Part shown: positions 7,022 through 13,703 of the stretch, piece after piece
Numbering within the stretch: the stretch's first letter is position 1
Layout of the letters: each line of letters starts with the position of its first letter
NCBI GenBank assembly: GCA_040905045.1
Contig: JBBDSH010000095.1
Coordinates: 1-16,805 of the forward strand
Origin: JBBDSH01 sp040905045
Lineage (GTDB): Bacteria > Pseudomonadota > Gammaproteobacteria > Eutrophobiales > Eutrophobiaceae
Length of the DNA: 16,805 bases
Direction of reading: 5' to 3'
The notes under the pieces: model-generated
The model's database searches: none
Told to the model about the DNA's origin: nothing
What the model saw: only the letters and a program-made list of their open reading frames with translations
Position numbers and translations under genes: made by a program

Positions 7022-7088
7022 CACGAGCCACGAACCACGAGCCACGAGCCACGAGCCACCAGCCACCAGCCACGAACCACATAAGCCA
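7022..7088 (-). repeat. Heptamer array GTGGCTC, directly after the nadC stop
   Basis: About eight clear 7-bp units, on the plus strand CACGAGC with variants CACGAAC and CACCAGC, ending in a degenerate stretch beside the nadC stop (TAG at 7091-7089). In nadC sense the array reads GTGGCTC or GTGGCTG. It faces the fchA array at 6644-6670, giving complementary arms around the REP block. Confidence 0.9.
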
Positions 7089-7931
7089 CTAGGCGTTATC
7101 CTGTATTTTCATCGAAAAATCCACCGCCCGTACATTCTTTGTCAACGCCCCCACGGAGATGTAATCCACCCCGGTGGCGGCGATTTCGGTCAGCAGTGAT
7201 TCGTCCACGCCGCCGGAGACTTCCAGGCTGGCCTGTCCATTGGTAATGGTCACCGCTTCCGACATGTCATCCAGACTGAAATTGTCCAGCATGATGCGCC
7301 GCGCGCCGGCGGCAATGGCTTCCCGTAACTGATCCAGGGTTTCCACTTCCACCTCCACGGGGTGTTGCAATGCCTGCGCCTTGTGCACGGCGGCGGTCAG
7401 GCTTCCCGCCGCCGCGATATGGTTTTCCTTGATCAGTATGGCGTCGTACAGTCCCATGCGATGGTTCATGCCGCCGCCGCAGACGACGGCGTATTTCTGC
7501 GCCGTGCGCAGTCCGGGCAGGGTCTTGCGGGTATCCAGCAGTTGCGTGCGCGTGCCCGCCAGCAGCCCCGTGTATCGGCTGGTCATCGTGGCCGTCCCGG
7601 ACAGCAATTGCAGGAAGTTGAGGGCCGTGCGTTCACCGGTGAGCAGGTTGCGGATGGGACCTTCCAGGGAGCACACCGTCTGCTTTGGATGCAGGGGAGA
7701 ACCTTCCGCAACGTGCCAGGTTATTCGTATCGCCTCGTTAAGCTGGTGGAAAACTTCGTCGAACCAGGGCGCGCCGCACAGGATCGCTTCCTCCCGGCAA
7801 ATGACCTCGGCCCGGGCACGGGCCTCCGCCGGCAAAAGCTCCGCCGTCAAATCGCCAGCACCGATGTCCTCATTCAATGCGCGGCGTACGCAACTGGCCA
7901 CATCGGCGGGAACATCAGGTGGTGGTGTCAT
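7089..7931 (-). CDS. nadC: Nicotinate-nucleotide pyrophosphorylase (carboxylating), quinolinate phosphoribosyltransferase
   Basis: Makes nicotinate mononucleotide, CO2 and PPi from quinolinate and PRPP in de novo NAD synthesis; cytosolic. 280 residues, full length for the family. Diagnostic stretches: ALNEDIGAGDLTAELL (18-33), GERTALNFLQLLSGTAT, LDTRKTLPGLRTAQKYAV and GGGMNHRMGLYDAILIKENH (basic substrate-binding residues), VEVEVETLDQL, GARRIMLDNF, LEVSGGV and GVDYISVGALTK. Its start overlaps the end of the upstream symporter gene by 17 nt, so it is the last gene of the five-gene operon and probably translationally coupled. Its stop is followed at once by a GTGGCTC heptamer array. nadA and nadB are not in the window. 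Confidence 0.97.
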   Translation of the reverse strand: MTPPPDVPADVASCVRRALNEDIGAGDLTAELLPAEARARAEVICREEAILCGAPWFDEVFHQLNEAIRITWHVAEGSPLHPKQTVCSLEGPIRNLLTGERTALNFLQLLSGTATMTSRYTGLLAGTRTQLLDTRKTLPGLRTAQKYAVVCGGGMNHRMGLYDAILIKENHIAAAGSLTAAVHKAQALQHPVEVEVETLDQLREAIAAGARRIMLDNFSLDDMSEAVTITNGQASLEVSGGVDESLLTEIAATGVDYISVGALTKNVRAVDFSMKIQDNA

Positions 7932-9300
7932 GGGCAGTCTGTTTCCTCAGGTTATTCATGTATTCCCGGGTCACGGCGAAGACCACGGGACTCAGCAGCA
8001 ACAGGGCGATCAGATTGGGTATGGCCATGAGGCCGTTAAGGGCGTCCGCCAGCATCCAGACGAAATCCAGCTTGACGACGGCACCGATATAGATGGCGAC
8101 GACCCACAACATGCGGTAGGGCATGATGATCCGGACTCCGAACAGGTATTCACCGCAGCGTTCGCCATAATAACTCCAGCCCAGCATGGTGGTGAAGGCG
8201 AATACCACCAGCCCGAAGGTAACAATATAACCGCCGGGTCCGGGCAGGCCGGTGTTAAAGGCCATGGAGGACATGGGCGCGCCCTGTATGCCGCTGTTCC
8301 AGGTACCGGTAATGATGATCACCAGCGCGGTCATGGAGCAGACGATGAGGGTATCGATGAACGTCCCCAGCATGGCGATCATACCCTGGCGAACCGGGCT
8401 GTTGGTACGCGCCGCGGCGTGGGCGATGGGGGCGCTGCCCAGGCCGGCCTCGTTGGAAAAGATGCCGCGCGCAAAACCCCAGCGCAGGGCCATCCAGACC
8501 GTGGCGCCGGCAAAACCGCCGCTGGCCGCCGTACCGGTGAAGGCATCCGTCACGATCAGTGCCAGTGCCGCTGGTACGCGCTCTATATGCAGCAGGATGA
8601 TCAGGCCCGCACCCAGCACATAGACCACGGCCATGAACGGCACCAGCCCTTCCGCCACCTCGGCAATACGCCGGATGCCGCCGAGGATGACCGCGCCGAT
8701 GAGCAGGGCGATAAGGAGGCCGCTGATCCACACGGGGATGTCCAGGGTATGATTGAGTTCATCGGCCAGGGTATTGGACTGCACCATGTTGCCGATGCCG
8801 AAGGCGGCCAGCATGCCGAACAGGGCGAAAGCGGCCCCCAGCCAGCGCCAGTTCCGGCCCAACCCGTTGCGGATGTAATACATGGGCCCGCCCACATGAT
8901 TGCCCAGCTCATCCACTTCCCGGTATTTTACGGCGAGCACCGCCTCGGCGTATTTGGTGGCCATGCCGAACAGGGCCACCACCCACATCCAGAAGACGGC
9001 GCCCGGCCCGCCGAAATAGATGGCCGTGGCAACACCGGCGATATTGCCGGTGCCGATGGTGGCGGAGAGGGCGGTCATCAATGCCTGAAACGAGGAAATG
9101 TCGCCGGTGTCTTTTGTGACGGCACGGCTTTTCCGGAGCAATCCCAGGGCATGGCCGATGGATCGCCAGGGCATGGCGCGCAGGCCCAGGGTCAGGTAGA
9201 CGCCGACGAACAGCAGCAGGGGGATGAGAAGCGGCATGCCCAGGAGATCGCCCCAGAGCAGGGTATTGATGCCGTCGATAACCGTTCTGATGACTTCCAT
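7915..9300 (-). CDS. Sodium:alanine/glycine symporter, AGCS family
   Basis: 461 residues, inner-membrane, about eleven hydrophobic segments. Family signatures are FQALMTALSATIGTGNIAGV near 69-88 (the unwound-helix region that binds Na+ and substrate), AIYFGGPGAVFWMWV, FGMATKYAEAVLAVKYRE, GGPMYYI, RWGFARGIFSNEAGLGSAPI, a MLGTF-IDT segment, and GWSYYGERCGEYLFG. AGCS members take up alanine, glycine or related small amino acids with Na+; the substrate here is not determinable. It begins 29 nt after the protease gene and overlaps nadC by 17 nt. Amino-acid uptake has no obvious link with NAD synthesis or thiol chemistry, so the operon may be one of convenience. Confidence 0.95.
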   Translation of the reverse strand: MEVIRTVIDGINTLLWGDLLGMPLLIPLLLFVGVYLTLGLRAMPWRSIGHALGLLRKSRAVTKDTGDISSFQALMTALSATIGTGNIAGVATAIYFGGPGAVFWMWVVALFGMATKYAEAVLAVKYREVDELGNHVGGPMYYIRNGLGRNWRWLGAAFALFGMLAAFGIGNMVQSNTLADELNHTLDIPVWISGLLIALLIGAVILGGIRRIAEVAEGLVPFMAVVYVLGAGLIILLHIERVPAALALIVTDAFTGTAASGGFAGATVWMALRWGFARGIFSNEAGLGSAPIAHAAARTNSPVRQGMIAMLGTFIDTLIVCSMTALVIIITGTWNSGIQGAPMSSMAFNTGLPGPGGYIVTFGLVVFAFTTMLGWSYYGERCGEYLFGVRIIMPYRMLWVVAIYIGAVVKLDFVWMLADALNGLMAIPNLIALLLLSPVVFAVTREYMNNLRKQTAHDTTT

Positions 9301-9329
9301 GGATCGTTCTTGATCGGAATTAAGGGAGA

Positions 9330-9863
9330 TTATTTTTGTTGGCGCAGCACCAGTTGCCCGCCGCGCTGGTTAAACTCCAGATGTTTCAGGAAGCTCATGC
9401 CCAGAAGTACGAAATCCTCCCGCATATGCGGATTGATTGTCGCACGGATGTTATGCAATACAATATCACCAATACGGATCTCGTCCACATAGGTGGCGTA
9501 GACGGAAACAGTGCCGTTGGCGGTCACCACCTGCATGGGCGCCTGTCTTTCCAGGCCCATGTCATCGGCCAGATGGGCGGGGATGCTCACCGACGAAGCC
9601 CCCGTATCCAGCAGCACTTCCACAGGGATACCGTTAATGTCGGCACTGGCGACATAATGATTGCCCCGGTTCTGTTGCAGGACGATCTCAACGAAATCCT
9701 GCGTCTGCCGGCTGGCGATTTCCCTGTTCGGATTGCGCTGGCCGCCCAGATAATCGCTGAACAGCATGGTCAGCAGGGCCAGACCCAGTATCCAGGCGGC
9801 GACGACCATGCCGCTGCCGATGCGTCCCGGCCCCGGGTTCCCTTCCGGTTTGTGGTTACTCAT
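9330..9863 (-). CDS. Membrane-anchored retropepsin-like aspartic protease (clan AA, TIGR02281 type)
   Basis: 177 residues. A short proline/glycine-rich N-terminus and one transmembrane segment (about 18-36, MVVAAWILGLALLTMLF) are followed by a single retropepsin-like domain on the far side of the inner membrane, presumably periplasmic. The catalytic motif is LLDTGASSVSIP with D86-T-G-A-S. A LLGMSFLKHLEF block near 153-164 corresponds to the conserved G-M-x-x-L of this family. One DTG motif per chain means it should act as a homodimer. Substrates of the bacterial members are unknown to me. It lies 12 nt after the EgtB-like gene and 29 nt before the symporter; GAGG upstream serves as a modest Shine-Dalgarno. 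Confidence 0.92.
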   Translation of the reverse strand: MSNHKPEGNPGPGRIGSGMVVAAWILGLALLTMLFSDYLGGQRNPNREIASRQTQDFVEIVLQQNRGNHYVASADINGIPVEVLLDTGASSVSIPAHLADDMGLERQAPMQVVTANGTVSVYATYVDEIRIGDIVLHNIRATINPHMREDFVLLGMSFLKHLEFNQRGGQLVLRQQK

Positions 9864-9875
9864 CGGGACATTGCC

Positions 9876-11030
9876 TCATGGAAAAACGAGCCGCAGGCCG
9901 GCCCGGATATGCCGTTTGCCGGCCTGATAGTAATTACGGAAACCGGGCCGGCGGATGCAGGCGCGGGTATAGTCGCTGCCGCCGCGCAGCGAGAAATGAC
10001 GATCATTGAACCAGGGTAGTGAATAGCCGTCGTAGGGAAACGCATTAAAACCCTCATAGGGGTGAAACGCGTTGGCGCACCATTCCCAGACACGGCCGTC
10101 ACCATCCAGCGCGCCGCTTTTTTTCGCCGCTTCCCATTCGTATTCGTGCGGCAATCGTGCGCCGGCCCATCGGGCAAAGGCACAGGCCTCGAAGTGGCTG
10201 ATGCCGAATACCGGATCATCCGCCGGTAACGGTCGGCTGCCCTTGTCATCGATCATGTAGAAAAGGCCGTGCTCGTCACGCCGCCAGTGTTCCGGTCCGA
10301 AGATGCCGTGTTCCCGGCGCCAGCGCCGGCCTTCCGGCGACCAGAATTCATCCCGGTTGTAGCCGTTGTCTTCCATGAAACGCAGATATTCGCTGTTGGA
10401 AACGGGTTTGACTGCAATATGGAATGTCTCCAGCCGGACGTTAAATACCGGCAACTCATTATCGTAGGCCCGGGCATTGTCCGGCGTGCCGATTTCATAA
10501 TGCCCGGCCGGGACGGTGACTGCCTTCGTGGATGGGGCCGCGCCTTGCGTGTGTGCTGCCGGGGCGGGGCAATGCAACTGCTGCCGGTGTTGCGCGTGCA
10601 CATACATGGTTGTTTCGTAATGCTGGGCGTAATGCTGGCTCAGAAAATGCGCGACAAAGCCGTCTTCCAGTAATGGATCCGGGCCGTGCGAGTTCAGCAG
10701 CTCTTCAAGCAGTTCCCGGTTCTCGTCCTGGATCCGTTGCGCCCAGTCAATGAGGGTATCGAAATCGGGCAGTTCCGCGGCGCGTTTTTGTTTGGGCATC
10801 AACTCCGGCACGTATAACGCCTTGAGTGCATCGCTCTGATCGTTATCGTTGAGAAGTCGCTCGCGCAGCCAGTAGATTTCGGTGAAGACGCAGTGACCCA
10901 GATGCCAGCCCAGGGGACTCAGGTCCGGGTGAAACTGGCGGCCGTAATCCTCTTCCCCCGCTCGCCGGACATTGTCCAGCAGCAAGGCCTGATGGCCCTG
11001 AACTTCCTTTATTAATTCGGCGGTCGTCAT
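9876..11030 (-). CDS. EgtB/SUMF1-like non-haem iron enzyme (probable sulfoxide synthase)
   Basis: 384 residues. The N-terminal DinB-like four-helix domain carries SPLGWHLGH (H43, H46) and an H-x3-H-x-E motif at H133-H137-E139, matching the three-His iron site of EgtB. The C-terminal FGE-sulfatase domain (about 172-384) has VPAGHYEIGT, SNSEYLRFMEDNGY, HFEACAFARWAGARLPHEYEWEAA, RVWEWCANAF, SLRGGSDYT and AGLRLVF. EgtB joins hercynine to a thiol (gamma-glutamylcysteine or cysteine) with O2 on the way to ergothioneine. Between the motifs the N-terminal domain is noticeably divergent from canonical EgtB, so a related reaction (another thiol, selenoneine-type chemistry, or an unstudied substrate) cannot be excluded. 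Its start overlaps the stop of the EgtC-like gene by four bases (ATGA). No egtD or egtA is in the window. Confidence 0.83.
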   Translation of the reverse strand: MTTAELIKEVQGHQALLLDNVRRAGEEDYGRQFHPDLSPLGWHLGHCVFTEIYWLRERLLNDNDQSDALKALYVPELMPKQKRAAELPDFDTLIDWAQRIQDENRELLEELLNSHGPDPLLEDGFVAHFLSQHYAQHYETTMYVHAQHRQQLHCPAPAAHTQGAAPSTKAVTVPAGHYEIGTPDNARAYDNELPVFNVRLETFHIAVKPVSNSEYLRFMEDNGYNRDEFWSPEGRRWRREHGIFGPEHWRRDEHGLFYMIDDKGSRPLPADDPVFGISHFEACAFARWAGARLPHEYEWEAAKKSGALDGDGRVWEWCANAFHPYEGFNAFPYDGYSLPWFNDRHFSLRGGSDYTRACIRRPGFRNYYQAGKRHIRAGLRLVFP

Positions 11031-11803
11031 AGAGCCGGGTATTCAACCGGTTTGCCCCGGGCGATCAGCAATGTCGAGTTTTCCCCGACGGCCTCCCAGG
11101 CATCCGGCATGGACAATCTCTCCGATGCAATCAGGACGGCATCCGGAAAGTCGGGATGCCTGTCGGTAAAATACAGGCTCGGGCAGTTGCCGTTATTGAA
11201 GGCACGGCGGCAGGCCAGAAGCCTGTGGCCGTCGCAAATCACCAGATTGACCAGAGCCGTTGCGCCGTCGAGCAAAGACGGCAGTGCCGCCAGCAGCCCG
11301 CCCAGTGCTTCTACCGGATCGCTGCCGGCGGCCGCCAGCTCCTGCCGGAACAGGGCGAACAGGTATTCGGAGTCGGTATTGCCCTGAATACCGGCCTGAA
11401 CGGCCGGCGACAAGGAAGCATGAAAATTTGATTTCACCTTCTCGCCGAACTGCTTGATGAAACCGTTGTGCAGATACATGAACCGGTCACTGATAAACGG
11501 CTGGGTATTGTCAAGGCTGACGGCCTGGCCCGGCGTGGCGCTGCGCACGTTGGCCAGACACGCGCCGCTGGAGAGCGAACCGCAGAGGCTGTCCAGATTG
11601 ATGTCCGACCACATGGGGCAGGTATTGACGTATTTGCCCGGCTGACCATTCCGATACCAGCCGAAACCGAAACCGTCGGCGTTCATTCTTGCCTCTTCCA
11701 TTTCCCGGGGTCCCCAGGCCTGTACCTGCAGATTGTGTTCCGGTTCGAGGATAAAACGCCCGAGATGAATTTCCGGGCCGAGATAGGCGGCTAGGCGACA
11801 CAT
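11027..11803 (-). CDS. EgtC-like class II glutamine amidotransferase-fold amidohydrolase
   Basis: 258 residues. The N-terminal nucleophile Cys2 follows the initiator Met (MCRLAAYLGP), which fixes the start. Other Ntn-hydrolase marks are NADGFGFGWY (41-50), LANVRSATPGQAV, NTQPFISDRFMYLHNGFI, and GNTDSEYLFALF. EgtC removes the gamma-glutamyl group from the sulfoxide that EgtB makes. Linkage to the EgtB-like gene through a 4-nt ATGA overlap supports that role here, since a lone class II amidotransferase of this type could be many things. It is the first gene of the five-gene minus-strand operon and is divergent from ampD, with 92 nt between start codons. Confidence 0.85.
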   Translation of the reverse strand: MCRLAAYLGPEIHLGRFILEPEHNLQVQAWGPREMEEARMNADGFGFGWYRNGQPGKYVNTCPMWSDINLDSLCGSLSSGACLANVRSATPGQAVSLDNTQPFISDRFMYLHNGFIKQFGEKVKSNFHASLSPAVQAGIQGNTDSEYLFALFRQELAAAGSDPVEALGGLLAALPSLLDGATALVNLVICDGHRLLACRRAFNNGNCPSLYFTDRHPDFPDAVLIASERLSMPDAWEAVGENSTLLIARGKPVEYPAL

Positions 11804-11808
11804 TGCAT

Positions 11809-11836
11809 TTGACTCGCGGAACGGGATTGATAATCT
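11809..11836 (+). promoter_or_regulatory. Candidate sigma70 promoter for ampD
   Basis: TTGACT (-35, 11809-11814), a 16-bp spacer and TAATCT (-10, 11831-11836). Transcription would begin near 11843, about 53 nt before the proposed TTG start of ampD. No better pair is seen in this short divergent region. Inferred from hexamer match only. Confidence 0.35.
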
Positions 11837-11895
11837 TGGAGCATGCTTTAGCCTAACATGTACGCCGCGAAAGCGGCACTCACCGGCCTCCGCCC

Positions 11896-12447
11896 TTGCT
11901 TGAACTCGATGAAAACGGCGACTGGATCAGGGATGCGCGTTGCATGCCTTCGCCTAATTGCGACGCCCGGCCCGAACATGCAGAGATTGATCTGTTGGTG
12001 ATTCACGGCATCAGTCTGCCGCCGGGTCAATTCGGCGGTTCGTATATCGATCAGCTTTTCACCAATTCTCTGGACGAGAACGAACATGAATATTTTCGGG
12101 AGATCCGCGGCCTGCGCGTGTCGGCCCATGTGTTGATCGATCGTCAAGGAAGGCTCACCCAGTATGTTCCTTTCAGTCGGCGTGCCTGGCACGCGGGCGC
12201 CTCGTGTTTCGGTGATCGCGCCGGCTGCAACGATTTTTCCATCGGCATTGAGCTGGAGGGTTGTGATGATGAGCCGTATGAACCCATCCAGTATGAGTGT
12301 CTGGCGGCGGTGGTGAGCGCGTTGCGGGAACACTGGCCCGGGATCAGCCGGGATCGCATCGTCGGCCATTGCCATATTGCCCCGGAGCGCAAAACCGATC
12401 CGGGCCCGGCCTTTGATTGGGACCTTTTTTTCCGTATATTGGGCTAA
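11896..12447 (+). CDS. ampD: 1,6-anhydro-N-acetylmuramyl-L-alanine amidase AmpD
   Basis: Cytosolic zinc amidase that cleaves the stem peptide from anhydromuropeptides during cell-wall recycling, keeping AmpR-type inducers low. 183 residues, aligning throughout with E. coli AmpD: LLVIHGISLPPGQFGG with Zn ligand H37, LRVSAHVLI, QYVPFSRRAWHAGAS, CNDFSIGIELEG with E119, GHCHIAPERKTDPGPAFDW with Zn ligands H158 and D168. The start is TTG 11896: a stop at 11854 closes the frame upstream, there is no in-frame ATG before residue 17, and LDENGDWIRDAR corresponds to the N-terminus of other AmpDs. No Shine-Dalgarno is visible, so expression may be weak. A MITE-like element begins within the stop codon. 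ampE follows 308 nt later. Confidence 0.95.
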   Translation: MLELDENGDWIRDARCMPSPNCDARPEHAEIDLLVIHGISLPPGQFGGSYIDQLFTNSLDENEHEYFREIRGLRVSAHVLIDRQGRLTQYVPFSRRAWHAGASCFGDRAGCNDFSIGIELEGCDDEPYEPIQYECLAAVVSALREHWPGISRDRIVGHCHIAPERKTDPGPAFDWDLFFRILG

Positions 12448-12656
12448 ATAAGTGTTCCGAATTCCAGTACAGTTGTTATTGAAAAATGGAGTATGAGACA
12501 TTGGCCGGAATACAGGCTGGGATTATGGTGTTGGAGCGACTAGCGCCATGGATGAGCGCGGGACCGGGCCAGGGACGGCCCGGGGAGCGGAAACACCATG
12601 ATCCCGCCTGTATTCGAGTCGGACTGTAACTGTACTGGAATTCGGAACACTTATTT
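12446..12656. mobile_element. MITE-like element, 211 bp, 29-bp perfect terminal inverted repeats
   Basis: The left end (12446-12474, AAATAAGTGTTCCGAATTCC...) and the right end (12628-12656) are exact reverse complements over 29 bp. Inside, GAATACAGGC near 12500 is mirrored by GCCTGTATTC near 12605, each followed inward by a near-matching block ending in or starting with ATGGTGTT/AACACCAT, so most of the element is a nested palindrome around a GC-rich centre. There is no plausible transposase and no clear target-site duplication. This is the architecture of a non-autonomous miniature inverted-repeat element; I do not recognise the parent IS. Its outermost bases are the last two bases of the ampD stop codon. 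In the ampD-ampE transcript it would fold into a very long hairpin. Confidence 0.8.
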
Positions 12657-12692
12657 TGACTTGATAGAGAGCCCTTATTCCGAAGAGCTGAA

Positions 12693-12733
12693 TCAGCAGC
12701 CGAATCTCGTTATTAACGAGTTTCGGCTGCTGA
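12693..12733 (+). other. Near-perfect 41-bp palindrome before ampE
   Basis: TCAGCAGCCGAA on the left pairs with TTCGGCTGCTGA on the right, with CTCGTTA/TTAACGAG completing the inner stem; only one internal pair mismatches. It ends 22 nt before the ampE ATG. There is no T-tract, so it is not a classic intrinsic terminator in the plus direction. It may be an RNA hairpin that affects ampE translation or mRNA stability, or a small independent palindromic insertion. Confidence 0.6.
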
Positions 12734-12755
12734 TAAACCAACAGGCTGAATCGCT

Positions 12756-13625
12756 ATGACCCTGATCGCCGTATTAATCGCCCTGGCCCTGGAACACTTT
12801 GTGATCAGTCTGGATCACATCCGGGGATTCGGCTGGTTTGATCGTTACACTCGCTGGCTGGAATTGAAGTTCGAGGGCAAGGCCTTCTGGGGCGGGCCGC
12901 TGGGCGTGATTGCCACCCTGCTGGTGCCGCTCCTGGTCCTGATTCTGGCCGCAAAACTGCTCGGGCAGGTATCCCCGGTCCTGGTATTCATCCTGGCCAT
13001 CGCTGTATTTGTCTATTGCCTGGGGCCGGATCTGAACACCTGGCTGAGCCGTTATATCGATTCCCTGGAAAGCCGGGATGAGGCCACGCGCGCTGAAATG
13101 GAGCAGGCCCTGGGGGGCGGGGACGAGTCCTCGGGCCGCATGGATAAAAATCGGATTATTTCAAGGGTGCTGTTGCGTTCCCATGAACATTTCTTCGGCA
13201 TCCTGTTCTGGTTTATCGTCCTGGGCATGGCCGGGGCGCTGTTGTATCGCCTCGTGATCCAGCTGTATGACAATTACGGCGATATCCACGGCGGTTATGC
13301 CGAATCCGTCCGCACCCTGCACGGGATTATGATGTGGCCCTCTGCCCACCTCCTGGCGCTCGGCTTCGGGCTCAGCGGCAGCCTGGTGCATGCCTTCGAG
13401 GCCTGGCGTGGTGTCGAGGGTGAGCCGCTGGAGTGCTGCGAGGATGTCATCGTCAGCAGCGGTTACGGTGCGCTGCAGTACGAGGTCGAGGAAGACGGGG
13501 ATACCGACGACTGGCATGATGTTTATATTAACTGGCTTGGTGAAACGCGCGGTTTGCTCAACCGGACCCTGATCGTCTGGCTGACCGTCCTCGGCATCAT
13601 GACCATCGGCGGCTATCTGGTGTGA
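12756..13625 (+). CDS. ampE: AmpE-like regulatory membrane protein
   Basis: 289 residues, close to E. coli AmpE (284), starting MTLIAVLIALALEHF as AmpE does (MTL...). Hydrophobic segments at about 46-68, 72-88, 146-168, 190-210 and 268-288 with a soluble loop at 95-140 place it in the inner membrane. Motif DDWHDVYINWLGETRGLLNRTLIVWL lies near the C-terminal helix (given here in brief as DDWHDVYINWLG then ETRGLLNRT). AmpE is the usual second gene of the ampDE operon and is described as a signalling modulator in muropeptide sensing; its biochemical activity is not established. AGG about 10 nt upstream is a weak Shine-Dalgarno. The gap from ampD is enlarged by the MITE-like element. Its TGA stop is the start of the first TGAGGAG repeat unit. 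Confidence 0.88.
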   Translation: MTLIAVLIALALEHFVISLDHIRGFGWFDRYTRWLELKFEGKAFWGGPLGVIATLLVPLLVLILAAKLLGQVSPVLVFILAIAVFVYCLGPDLNTWLSRYIDSLESRDEATRAEMEQALGGGDESSGRMDKNRIISRVLLRSHEHFFGILFWFIVLGMAGALLYRLVIQLYDNYGDIHGGYAESVRTLHGIMMWPSAHLLALGFGLSGSLVHAFEAWRGVEGEPLECCEDVIVSSGYGALQYEVEEDGDTDDWHDVYINWLGETRGLLNRTLIVWLTVLGIMTIGGYLV

Positions 13626-13658
13626 GGAGTAAGGAGTAAGGAGTAAGGAGTAAGGAGT
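13624..13658 (+). repeat. Heptamer array TAAGGAG, starting in the ampE stop codon
   Basis: Five units: GAGGAGT followed by four perfect AAGGAGT (equivalently TGAGGAG then TAAGGAG repeats from 13623). The ampE stop TGA is part of the first unit. The array pairs with the inverted array at 13683-13703 across a 24-bp loop, a strong hairpin between convergent genes that probably works as a bidirectional terminator or 3'-end stabiliser. Confidence 0.92.
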
Positions 13659-13682
13659 GATCACGGTGCCACAACCACTTCG

Positions 13683-13703
13683 CTCCTTACTCCTCACCCC
13701 TGA
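13683..13703 (-). repeat. Heptamer array overlapping the 3' end of lpxH
   Basis: On the plus strand CTCCTTACTCCTCACCCCTGA, three units of the ACTCCTT family. In lpxH sense it reads TCAGGGG, TGAGGAG, TAAGGAG, and the lpxH stop TAA is the first three bases of the last unit, so the final codons of lpxH are repeat sequence. Confidence 0.88.

Noticed and set aside
6646..7084. Short open frames in the fchA-nadC gap
   Set aside because: They are translations of heptamer and REP repeats (serial MARGSW- or SHEPR-type peptides) and run through Ns.
7022..7088. CRISPR array
   Set aside because: The units are 7 bp and contiguous with no spacers.
7381..9492. 703-residue plus-strand open frame
   Set aside because: Spans the antisense of nadC and the AGCS gene; its GHGQ-rich translation has no domain and is a codon-bias artefact.
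9876..11030. Calling the EgtB-like enzyme selenoneine synthase (SenA)
   Set aside because: No senB or senC nearby, and the coupled partner is EgtC-like; motifs alone cannot separate the subfamilies.
12440..12662. Target-site duplication around the MITE-like element
   Set aside because: No direct repeat longer than two or three bases is visible outside the terminal inverted repeats; the A/T bases at the ends are part of the inversion.
12523..12741. Short minus-strand open frame over the MITE-like element
   Set aside because: Its sequence is explained by the palindromic element and hairpin; there is no transposase similarity.
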